Assembly: GCA_900543515.1 (NCBI GenBank) | Contig: UQRW01000081.1 | Span: 1-5,497, forward strand | DNA: 5,497 bases | Reading direction: 5' to 3' | From: an uncultured Collinsella sp. | GTDB lineage: Bacteria > Actinomycetota > Coriobacteriia > Coriobacteriales > Coriobacteriaceae | Shown here: one piece after another, positions 1-5,008 of the stretch | Numbering within the stretch: the stretch's first letter is position 1 | Layout of the letters: every line of letters begins with the position of its first letter | Position numbers and translations under genes: made by a program | Notes under the pieces: model-generated | Told to the model about the DNA's origin: nothing | The model's input: only the letters and a program-made list of their open reading frames with translations | The model's database searches: none

Positions 1-57
1 CACTGTCCCGCCATTTAGTTAATAGATAACAAACTTACATAAGATATATTATCGTAC
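1..57. other. AT-rich sequence downstream of trxB
   Basis: This short AT-rich stretch follows the trxB stop codon. Bases 42-55 form a near-palindrome (ATAAGATATATTAT, one mismatched pair). I see no GC-rich stem with a T-run that would qualify as an intrinsic terminator, and no start of a neighbouring gene. The window edge cuts off whatever lies to the left. Confidence 0.4.
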
Positions 58-996
58 TTATCCGCGGAGAAACGCGTATGCGCTAGTTGCTGCTATGGCT
101 CCGTCAGAAACGGCGGTCACAACCTGGCGTAAGCGCTTGGAACGGATATCGCCAGCGGCAAATAGACCTAGCGTGCGGGTCGCCATGGAATCATCAGTAA
201 CAATACCGCCGTCCGGCGCCAAATCAACTAGATGCTCGACAAGTTCGGTATGGGGTTGCGTTCCGGTAAAGACAAAGATGCCAAACGAGCCGGGCTCAAA
301 TGACTCGGTATGAGTCTCACCGGATGCATTGTCCTTAAAGGTGATCGTCGTTGGCATGGCTTCGCCCGAGAGCTCCACAATACTAGTTTGGTACCTAACT
401 GTAATATTGTCCTTTTCGAGCACCTTCTGAACAACACCATCAGGCGCACGAAACTGATCGCGACGCAGCACGATGGTCACGCTGCTGGCGATTTCTGACA
501 AGAACAGAGCTTCCTCGCAGGCGGCATTGCCGCCGCCGATGACAAAGACCTGCTTGCCGCGAAAGAACATGCCGTCGCACGTCGCGCAATACGAAACGCC
601 GCGACCGCGATACGTATCCTCGCCAACAAAACCAGCAGATCGCGGCGTGGCACCCATGCAAGCGATAACGCTCGAGGCCAACGTATCGCCCAAATCGTGA
701 TGCACCGTAAACAGCGCTGTATCGGCATCGTAATCGATACCCGTAACCATGCTCCATGTAACCTGTGCTCCCAGGCCCTCTGCATGCTGCTGAAAACGCT
801 CGCCAAGTTCGGCGCCACTCAAGAGCGGAATGCCCGGATAGTTCTCGACCTCATTGGTTGTGGCGATCTGTCCTCCCGACATGCCCTGTTCAATCACGGT
901 CGTCGTTAGGTTGGAGCGCGCAGCGTAAATGGCGGCAGCATAGCCCGCGGGGCCGCCACCGATAATAGCAACATCGATCGGCTGATGGGTAGTCAT
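58..996 (-). CDS. trxB: thioredoxin reductase (NADPH)
   Basis: Cytosolic FAD enzyme that passes electrons from NADPH to oxidised thioredoxin, supporting ribonucleotide reductase and oxidative-stress repair. The 312-residue product has the family's usual length and all its landmarks. These are the FAD Rossmann motif G13-G-G-P-A-G18, a GGQ..TT..VENYPG segment at 41-55, the redox-active C137-A-T-C140, and a second nucleotide motif G154-G-G-N-A-A159. The C-terminal FAD signature is G282-D-I-R, followed by RQVVTA at 290-295. NADPH 2'-phosphate binding is supported by R178-R179 and R183, although the usual preceding His is Leu177. I chose the ATG at 996 because AGGAGG sits about 7 nt upstream. The open frame runs back to 1071, but those 25 extra residues lack family similarity. 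It is divergent from the glycosyltransferase gene, and no thioredoxin gene is adjacent. Confidence 0.97.
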   Translation of the reverse strand: MTTHQPIDVAIIGGGPAGYAAAIYAARSNLTTTVIEQGMSGGQIATTNEVENYPGIPLLSGAELGERFQQHAEGLGAQVTWSMVTGIDYDADTALFTVHHDLGDTLASSVIACMGATPRSAGFVGEDTYRGRGVSYCATCDGMFFRGKQVFVIGGGNAACEEALFLSEIASSVTIVLRRDQFRAPDGVVQKVLEKDNITVRYQTSIVELSGEAMPTTITFKDNASGETHTESFEPGSFGIFVFTGTQPHTELVEHLVDLAPDGGIVTDDSMATRTLGLFAAGDIRSKRLRQVVTAVSDGAIAATSAYAFLRG

Positions 997-1113
997 GAAG
1001 AGACCTCCTGTCGAAAGATTGGCGTTCTTTGCGCTCATACCCAAATTTACGTGAACATGACACTCATGCACTACAATGATAAATCGCGTAACAAATCTGA
1101 AGGGGAGTTATCG
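997..1113. promoter_or_regulatory. divergent trxB / glycosyltransferase promoter region
   Basis: This 117-bp gap separates two divergent genes, so it must hold both promoters. On the plus strand TACAAT at 1072-1077 is a good -10 candidate, about 37 nt before the glycosyltransferase ATG. The -35 hexamer at the expected distance is weak. On the minus strand no convincing -35/-10 pair for trxB was found. Ribosome-binding sites lie at both ends: CAGGAGG (minus) before trxB and GGGGAG at 1102-1107 (plus). Confidence 0.4.
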
Positions 1114-2415
1114 ATGGATCAAACGCAGACGAGCAATAGCGCTCCCCTGCCCATGCAAGCCACTCCCCAACCGGAGCAAATGACCGTTTCACCTGCACAA
1201 AAACCCCTAGTAACCATTGTGCACGCATCGGTTGGATCGGGCCACAAAGCCGCCGCCAACGCGATTGCACAAGCATTGGACCTTATCCGCGGCACCAAGG
1301 GAATCCCTGAGGATGTTGAGATCGAAGTCCTGGATATCCTCGATTTTGGACGCATTAGGTTCGATGGTAATAAAACAGCAGCTTCGTTTACCGGCGCCAC
1401 GCGTCCCATATATGACCTAACCTGGCGATACACGTTTACGGGACATCTGCTCTGGGGCGGAGGCACGGCATGGTCACGTATTATGTTCCCTGCCTTCAAC
1501 GAATATGTCCGCACCCGCAGGCCCATAGCCGTGGTCGCGACACACATCACGGCGGCCAACGTCGCTGTGGGTGCCCGCGTCATCACGGGTATCGATTATC
1601 CGGTCATCTGCGTACCAACAGACTATGAAGTCGAAGGCTTTTGGCCCCACAAGGACACCGACCTGTTCTGCGTAGCCAACGAATTTATGGCCGAGACACT
1701 TCGCCCCCGTAAAGTTCCCGAGACCAAAATCCGCATTACAGGCATCCCCATTCGCGCCGGGTTTGATACGGACTACAATCGCGAGGAAGAACTCGAGAAG
1801 TTCAATCTCCCCGCTGACAAGACCGTTGTGTTGGTGATGGCCGGTGCCAGTTTGCCTCAACCGTACGTTCGCTTTCGCGCGGAGATGGACCGCACACTCC
1901 CCTTCCTGCGCAGCTTCGAGGACATGCACTTTGTCTTTTTGCCGGGCAAGGATGAGGAATACGCCACCCGCCTCAAGACGCTCTTCGACGCCATGAAGCT
2001 CGAAAACGTCACGGTTCTGGACTACGTGAACGACATGGCGGCCCTCATGCACGGCTGCGACCTGGCAATCCTCAAATCGGGCGGACTCACGGTCACCGAG
2101 TGCCTGTGCGCGCATCTGCCGATGATCCTGCTGGGCAAATCATACGGTCAAGAAAAGGCCAACACCACGATGCTCACCGGCATGGGCGCCAGCATGCACG
2201 TCACCACCGCACGCGAGCTCATCGTAACCCTACGTCACTTGCACGACCATCCCGAATCACTCAAAGCCCTACTCATCAACGGCGAAGTGCTACGCCGCCC
2301 CCACGCAGCCGAAGATATCGCCATCGCAACCATGGAGCTCGTAGGCAAACCCCAAAAGCGCAAACGAGCCTTTTGCCGCTTCTACTGGGGCGGGAAACCC
2401 GCGCATACCCGCTAG
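1114..2415 (+). CDS. family-28 glycosyltransferase, MGDG synthase / UgtP-like (putative diacylglycerol glycosyltransferase)
   Basis: Likely a membrane-associated GT-B enzyme that transfers a sugar from a nucleotide donor to diacylglycerol, making glycolipids that can anchor lipoteichoic-type polymers. The product is 433 residues. The N-terminal MGDG-synthase-like domain (about 33-215) carries the glycine loop A38-S-V-G-S-G-H44, T169-D170 followed by W177, and TGIPI at 209-213. The C-terminal GT28 domain (about 235-410) carries the donor-site signature K321-S-G-G-L-T-V-T-E-C330 and the GQE..N segment at 345-350. No signal peptide or transmembrane helix is seen. The first 30 residues are Gln/Pro/Thr-rich and probably disordered, and the tail is basic (KRKR at 416-419 region). 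I chose ATG 1114 because GGGGAG lies 6 nt upstream; an in-frame ATG at 985 would overlap trxB. The family is confident. The exact sugar and acceptor cannot be read from sequence. Confidence 0.85.
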   Translation: MDQTQTSNSAPLPMQATPQPEQMTVSPAQKPLVTIVHASVGSGHKAAANAIAQALDLIRGTKGIPEDVEIEVLDILDFGRIRFDGNKTAASFTGATRPIYDLTWRYTFTGHLLWGGGTAWSRIMFPAFNEYVRTRRPIAVVATHITAANVAVGARVITGIDYPVICVPTDYEVEGFWPHKDTDLFCVANEFMAETLRPRKVPETKIRITGIPIRAGFDTDYNREEELEKFNLPADKTVVLVMAGASLPQPYVRFRAEMDRTLPFLRSFEDMHFVFLPGKDEEYATRLKTLFDAMKLENVTVLDYVNDMAALMHGCDLAILKSGGLTVTECLCAHLPMILLGKSYGQEKANTTMLTGMGASMHVTTARELIVTLRHLHDHPESLKALLINGEVLRRPHAAEDIAIATMELVGKPQKRKRAFCRFYWGGKPAHTR

Positions 2416-2425
2416 TCGAATGTCC

Positions 2426-2529
2426 GCCGTTCTGCCGGAGCCGCCCTTATATCATTCCATGCTCAAACATTCTCGCTGCGCTGCGAAACTGCGCGTGGAA
2501 CGATATAAGGGCGGCTCCGGCAGAACGGC
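2426..2529 (-). repeat. 104-bp palindromic repeat element, copy 1
   Basis: Bases 2426-2453 and 2502-2529 form a perfect 28-bp stem. It continues past one A/C mismatch through TTCCA/TGGAA toward a smaller inner hairpin (TCGC/GCGA at 2473-2486). The core, 2452-2507, is nearly identical in reverse orientation to the core of copy 2 at 2706-2770. The two share blocks of 29 and 25 identical bases, with 2 nt between the blocks here and 11 nt in copy 2. I assign the minus strand only to record this opposite orientation. It begins 10 bp after the glycosyltransferase stop and may stop transcription or protect the 3' end, but no T-run follows. It encodes nothing recognisable. Confidence 0.85.
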
Positions 2530-2606
2530 TGCGTTTACTTACTAGCAGCTACTTCGGTATCCCCTCCATTAGAACCTGCAAAGGCAAAACAAGAAAATAT
2601 AAATAC

Positions 2607-2655
2607 AGTAAGCCGATGCGACAAAGGGACAGCCCCTTTGTCGCATCGGCTTACT
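2607..2655 (-). terminator. perfect 22-bp stem-loop, possible terminator of the LysM-nrdR-dut operon
   Basis: Arms 2607-2628 and 2634-2655 are exact reverse complements around a 5-nt loop (ACAGC). Read on the minus strand, the hairpin is followed by a T-rich stretch (GTATTTATATTTTC), which would suit intrinsic termination of the dut operon. The stem is longer than a typical terminator, and the AAAGGGACAG...CCCTTT tip resembles REP-type intergenic palindromes. It could therefore be a repeat that also terminates. There is no T-run on the plus-strand side. Confidence 0.5.
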
Positions 2656-2688
2656 AGAAAAGTAAATATTGTTTCAAGCGAGTAGCCG

Positions 2689-2791
2689 CCCGCCCGGGGC
2701 TTACCTATATCGTTCCACGCGCAGTTTCGCAGCGAGCGAAGCGACGCGAGAATGTTTGAGCATGGAATGACATAGGTAAGCCCCGGGCGGG
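2689..2791 (+). repeat. 103-bp palindromic repeat element, copy 2
   Basis: Bases 2689-2708 and 2772-2791 form a perfect 20-bp stem. It continues with an A/C mismatch and a G/T wobble through 2720/2760. The core 2706-2770 matches the inverted core of copy 1 in two identical blocks, 2706-2734 and 2746-2770. The middle (2735-2745) is 9 nt longer than in copy 1. The outer arms differ from copy 1 at most positions but still pair fully. It lies 16 bp beyond the dut stop codon and could block read-through or stabilise dut mRNA. Confidence 0.85.
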
Positions 2792-2807
2792 AGGGATACG
2801 AGCGCCC

Positions 2808-3251
2808 CTAAGCGACGCCGCTGGAGCCGAAGCCTCCGTTGCCTCGGTCGGTTTTGTCTAGTTCTTCTACTTCTATGAGATTGACCGTGGGGACTTCTTG
2901 GATGACGAGTTGGGCTATGCGGTCGCCTTTGTTGATTTGGATGTTGTTGGAGGGGTCCAGGTTGATGAGGATAACCTTGAGTTCTCCTCGGTAGTGGGCG
3001 TCGATGAGGCCAGGCGTATTGACTATAGACAGGCCCTTCTTGATGGCCAAGCCGCTGCGGGGCTGGACGAAGCCGGCGTAGCCATCGGGCAGGGCGATGG
3101 CCAGCCCAGTGGAGACCAGACGGCGTTCAAAGGGCTTCAGGACGCAGTCCTCGTTGGAGCGCAAATCCAAGCCGGCATCGGTGGGATGGGCGTATTTGGG
3201 AAGCTCGACGGTGGGGTCGAGACGCTTTATGTTGACGGTAATGTTGGGCAT
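2808..3251 (-). CDS. dut: dUTP diphosphatase (dUTPase)
   Basis: Hydrolyses dUTP to dUMP and pyrophosphate, keeping uracil out of DNA and supplying dUMP for dTMP synthesis. It normally works as a homotrimer in the cytosol. The 147-residue product carries all five trimeric-dUTPase motifs in order. They are A26-G-L-D-L-R-S32 (I), P64-R-S-G67 (II), G81-L-I-D84 with Y87-R-G89 (III), G109-D-R-I-A-Q114 (IV), and the Gly-rich tail R136-G-N-G-G-F-G-S143 (V). Length is normal for the family. The ATG lies only 4 nt after the nrdR stop, and its ribosome-binding site (AAGGTGA) contains that stop codon. The two genes are therefore almost certainly cotranscribed and probably translationally coupled. Its 3' end faces the hairpin-rich gap. 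Confidence 0.97.
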   Translation of the reverse strand: MPNITVNIKRLDPTVELPKYAHPTDAGLDLRSNEDCVLKPFERRLVSTGLAIALPDGYAGFVQPRSGLAIKKGLSIVNTPGLIDAHYRGELKVILINLDPSNNIQINKGDRIAQLVIQEVPTVNLIEVEELDKTDRGNGGFGSSGVA

Positions 3252-3255
3252 GGAA

Positions 3256-3699
3256 TCACCTTAGCTTGTCGAGCTCTTGCAGAAACTCATCGACGTCTTT
3301 GAAATCGCGGTAGACCGAGGCAAAACGGATGTACGCCACCTTGTCGATCTTTGCCAAGCGCTTGAGCACCATGTCACCCAACTCATGGGACGTGACGGCC
3401 GTCAGTGTGCGAGAGCGCAGCTCGACCTCGATGTCGTCGATAATCTCATTGAGCTTCTTAGTGTCGATATCGCGTTTGATAGTGGCGCGCATCAAGCCGA
3501 CGAGCAGCTTATTGCGATCGAACCGCTGCTTGGTTCCGTCTGACTTAATGACCTCGATTGGGTCTTCGCATCGCTCAAACGTTGTAAAGCGATAGTTACA
3601 CGAGCAACATTCGCGACGGCGCTTAATGGTGTTATTTGACTCCTGCATACGGGAATCAACGACGCGGGTATGTGCCTTGCCACATTTGGGACAGCGCAT
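3256..3699 (-). CDS. nrdR: transcriptional repressor NrdR (ribonucleotide reductase regulator)
   Basis: Zinc- and nucleotide-binding repressor that senses ATP/dATP and shuts down ribonucleotide reductase genes by binding paired NrdR boxes. The 147 residues have the family's standard layout. The N-terminal zinc ribbon uses C3-x-x-C6 and C31-x-x-C34, with the basic R27-R-R-E stretch and RFTTFER at 37-43. An ATP-cone domain spans about 49-139 (EVIKSDGTKQRFDRNKL onward). Start 3699 is supported by AGGAGG just upstream and the canonical MRCPKCG opening. It sits 51 bp after the LysM gene and 4 nt before dut on the same strand. No ribonucleotide reductase genes are in the window, so its targets lie elsewhere. 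A 12-bp inverted repeat spans its start codon. Confidence 0.97.
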   Translation of the reverse strand: MRCPKCGKAHTRVVDSRMQESNNTIKRRRECCSCNYRFTTFERCEDPIEVIKSDGTKQRFDRNKLLVGLMRATIKRDIDTKKLNEIIDDIEVELRSRTLTAVTSHELGDMVLKRLAKIDKVAYIRFASVYRDFKDVDEFLQELDKLR

Positions 3700-3737
3700 G
3701 GTACCTCCTCTTAAACGATAACAAGGGTACCATGCGC
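3694..3737 (-). repeat. inverted repeat overlapping the nrdR start codon
   Basis: GCGCATGGTACC (3694-3705) and GGTACCATGCGC (3726-3737) are exact 12-bp inverted repeats with a 20-nt spacer. In minus-strand mRNA the upstream arm could pair with the end of the Shine-Dalgarno sequence, the AUG and the first codon of nrdR. This would hide the start site. It could equally be a DNA operator or a weak processing/termination hairpin between the LysM gene and nrdR. No function is proven. Confidence 0.6.
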
Positions 3738-3750
3738 AGCGCGATAATGA

Positions 3751-4203
3751 TTACGAACGAGCAGGAACCTTAAGATGCGCACCGGCGGCGAGCGAACCAT
3801 GCTCCAGATGATTGACTTTACGGATCATGTCGGAAGTCTCTTGCGTGGAAAGGCCTTCGATAGGATATTCCTCGGCAAGCGACCAAAGAGAATCACCAGG
3901 CTGAACGCGAATAGTCTCGTAGGTAACGTTGGAAACGGACTCGGCATACGCGGCGTGACGAGCGCTAAAGACCGACGTAGCGAGGACAACGAAGAGCGTA
4001 AGCGCAACGGCAACGGCGACAATCGTCGGAACCTTCAGGGCAACGCGGGCCGGCGCAACTACAGCCTGCTGATTGCGAGCAGGCTTTACGGTCAAAGGCT
4101 GAAAACCGGAGCGGCCACCCTGAACAACCGTAAAAGTGGGTTCTGCAGGCGTCTCGAGTTTAAGGGCAAGGTTTCCCTGGACCATATTCGTTGCGTTCAT
4201 CAT
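3751..4203 (-). CDS. single-pass membrane LysM protein, candidate SOS division suppressor (YneA/ChiZ/DivS-like)
   Basis: The 150-residue protein has a cytoplasmic-type N-terminus (about 1-57), one clear transmembrane helix (V58-S80, very Val/Ala/Leu-rich), and a C-terminal LysM peptidoglycan-binding domain (about 95-147, YETIRVQPGDSLWSLAEEY...LKVP). There is no catalytic domain. LysM binds N-acetylglucosamine-containing cell wall, so the domain should face outward. Firmicute YneA and mycobacterial Rv2719c/ChiZ combine a membrane helix with LysM, sit next to lexA and restrain division during the SOS response. The same context here (divergent from lexA, SOS boxes in its promoter) supports that role by inference. 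nrdR follows downstream, as I recall from mycobacteria. Two adjacent ATGs (4203 and 4200) could start translation; GAGGAG is 3 nt from the first and 6 nt from the second. Confidence 0.8.
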   Translation of the reverse strand: MMNATNMVQGNLALKLETPAEPTFTVVQGGRSGFQPLTVKPARNQQAVVAPARVALKVPTIVAVAVALTLFVVLATSVFSARHAAYAESVSNVTYETIRVQPGDSLWSLAEEYPIEGLSTQETSDMIRKVNHLEHGSLAAGAHLKVPARS

Positions 4204-4233
4204 GTTCTCCTCTCGCGTGTTTTGCTGAGAACA
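4203..4233 (-). repeat. short inverted repeat at the LysM-gene ribosome-binding site
   Basis: TGTTCTC (4203-4209) and GAGAACA (4227-4233) are exact 7-bp inverted repeats. On the minus-strand transcript the leader segment UGUUCUC could pair with GAGAACA, which covers part of the GAGGAG Shine-Dalgarno and the first base of the AUG. The stem is short, so folding is only a possibility. Confidence 0.4.
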
Positions 4234-4270
4234 GTTTTATCAAGCCGCGCGGACAAAAATGTCTAGCGCG

Positions 4271-4284
4271 AGAACGAATGTTCG
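4271..4284. promoter_or_regulatory. SOS box 1 (LexA operator)
   Basis: AGAACGAATGTTCG matches the Gram-positive LexA site CGAAC-N4-GTTCG at every fixed position except the first base. It overlaps the predicted transcription start of the LysM gene. Confidence 0.8.
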
Positions 4285-4290
4285 GTTATT

Positions 4291-4318
4291 ATTATCTTCG
4301 AACAGTTGTTCCTGTCAA
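4291..4318 (-). promoter_or_regulatory. sigma-70-type promoter of the LysM gene
   Basis: Read on the minus strand, a perfect -35 TTGACA (4318-4313) is followed by a 16-nt spacer and a 5/6 -10 GATAAT (4296-4291). Transcription would start near 4284, giving a leader of about 80 nt before the LysM ATG. SOS box 2 fills the spacer exactly and box 1 covers the predicted start site. LexA binding should therefore exclude RNA polymerase. Confidence 0.75.
4299..4312. promoter_or_regulatory. SOS box 2 (LexA operator)
   Basis: CGAACAGTTGTTCC has complete CGAAC and GTTC half-sites with a 4-nt spacer. It lies between the -35 and -10 of the LysM-gene promoter, exactly 28 bp from box 1. Confidence 0.85.
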
Positions 4319-4326
4319 GCAAAATT

Positions 4327-4340
4327 CGAACATTTGTTTG
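4327..4340. promoter_or_regulatory. SOS box 3 (LexA operator)
   Basis: CGAACATTTGTTTG has one complete half-site and one with a T for C. It starts 28 bp after box 2 and lies 23 bp before the lexA ATG. That position would cover the lexA transcription start if a weak promoter with -35 TTCGAA (4297-4302) and -10 CAAAAT (4320-4325) is used; I am unsure of that promoter. Confidence 0.75.
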
Positions 4341-4363
4341 ACATGGGTAGAGAGGATACCCTG

Positions 4364-5008
4364 ATGGCTCGCAAAATTACCAAGCGTCAGCAGCAAATTT
4401 ACGACTTCATCAAGGAATATCAGCAGGAGAAAGGTTATCCGCCCAGCGTGCGCGAGATGGCTTCTGCCGTGGGCCTTTCCTCCCCCAGCACCGTGCACGC
4501 CCATCTATCTGCCCTGGAGGCGCGCGGGCTACTCAAGCGCGATGCCACCAAACCGCGCGCCCTGGAACTCTTTAACGAGGACGGTTCCTCTGTCTCAATT
4601 TCTAAATCTGACGAACCCACCGCACCTCGCGGAACGGTCTCGCTACCGCTCGTTGGTCGCGTCGCGGCTGGGATTCCCATTCTGGCCGAGCAGAATATAG
4701 AAGACACTTTTACTATCCCGACCGAAATCGCCACTGATCAGGGTTCCTTTATCCTTGAGGTGCATGGGAGCTCAATGATCAATGTCGGCATCTTCAATGG
4801 CGATTACATCATCGTCCGTGAACAAAAGAGTGCCATGAACGGCGAAATTGTCGTGGCCATGATTGATGGTTCAGCGACCGTCAAGACATTCTACAAGGAG
4901 CAGGGACGCGTACGCCTGCAGCCAGAGAATGACACCATGGAGCCTATCTATGCAACGAATCCCGTTATCTTGGGCAAAGTCGTCGGCTTGATGCGCCGGT
5001 TCTCGTAA
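4364..5008 (+). CDS. lexA: LexA repressor, SOS regulator (self-cleaving serine peptidase)
   Basis: Binds SOS boxes as a dimer and, when RecA filaments form on damaged DNA, cleaves itself and derepresses the SOS genes. The 214 residues contain an N-terminal winged helix-turn-helix (about 1-68; recognition region S28-VREMASAVGLSSPSTVHAHL) and a linker (70-92). The C-terminal S24 peptidase domain has cleavage site A102-G103 in VGRVAAG, nucleophile S137 in HGSSM, and general-base K174 in ATVKTF. Length is normal for Gram-positive LexA. ATG 4364 is chosen because MARKITKRQ is the usual opening and GAGAGG lies about 8 nt upstream. A further in-frame ATG at 4343 is less likely. Three SOS boxes upstream indicate autorepression. 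Its stop overlaps the next gene's start (TAATG). Confidence 0.97.
   Translation: MARKITKRQQQIYDFIKEYQQEKGYPPSVREMASAVGLSSPSTVHAHLSALEARGLLKRDATKPRALELFNEDGSSVSISKSDEPTAPRGTVSLPLVGRVAAGIPILAEQNIEDTFTIPTEIATDQGSFILEVHGSSMINVGIFNGDYIIVREQKSAMNGEIVVAMIDGSATVKTFYKEQGRVRLQPENDTMEPIYATNPVILGKVVGLMRRFS

Larger units (their letters stand above)
2416..2807. other. hairpin-rich gap between convergent genes
   Basis: This 392-bp non-coding stretch lies between the stop codons of two convergent genes. It holds three long inverted repeats (2426-2529, 2607-2655 and 2689-2791), described separately. The remaining pieces (2530-2606 and 2656-2688) are AT-richer and show no gene, start site or promoter I can support. 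The open frame crossing its left half is a shadow running through the first hairpin. Confidence 0.85.

Noticed and set aside
42..55. ATAAGATATATTAT as a possible NrdR box
   Set aside because: It lacks the ACAC/GTGT ends of the NrdR consensus, is not paired with a second box, and lies downstream of trxB.
997..1071. Upstream extension of trxB to an ATG at 1071
   Set aside because: The added 25 residues are unlike the family, and the strong AGGAGG directly precedes the ATG at 996.
1474..2115. 213-codon minus-strand open frame inside the glycosyltransferase gene
   Set aside because: It is antisense to a well-supported coding sequence and has no recognisable domain.
2100..2657. 185-codon plus-strand open frame
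   Set aside because: It overlaps the C-terminal third of the glycosyltransferase in another frame, then runs through palindromic DNA. The Arg/Pro/His-rich product has no family features.
2538..2657. Direct repeat CTTACTAG at 2538-2545 and 2650-2657
   Set aside because: It is only 8 bp, and the second copy is part of the middle hairpin arm. There is no evidence of an insertion footprint.
3775..4266. 163-codon plus-strand open frame opposite the LysM gene
   Set aside because: The minus-strand frame has a clear transmembrane helix and LysM domain. This one is a shadow and ends inside the SOS promoter region.
4338..4343. Perfect TTGACA on the plus strand as a lexA -35
   Set aside because: The matching -10 would fall on the lexA start codon, leaving no leader, and no good -10 is present there.
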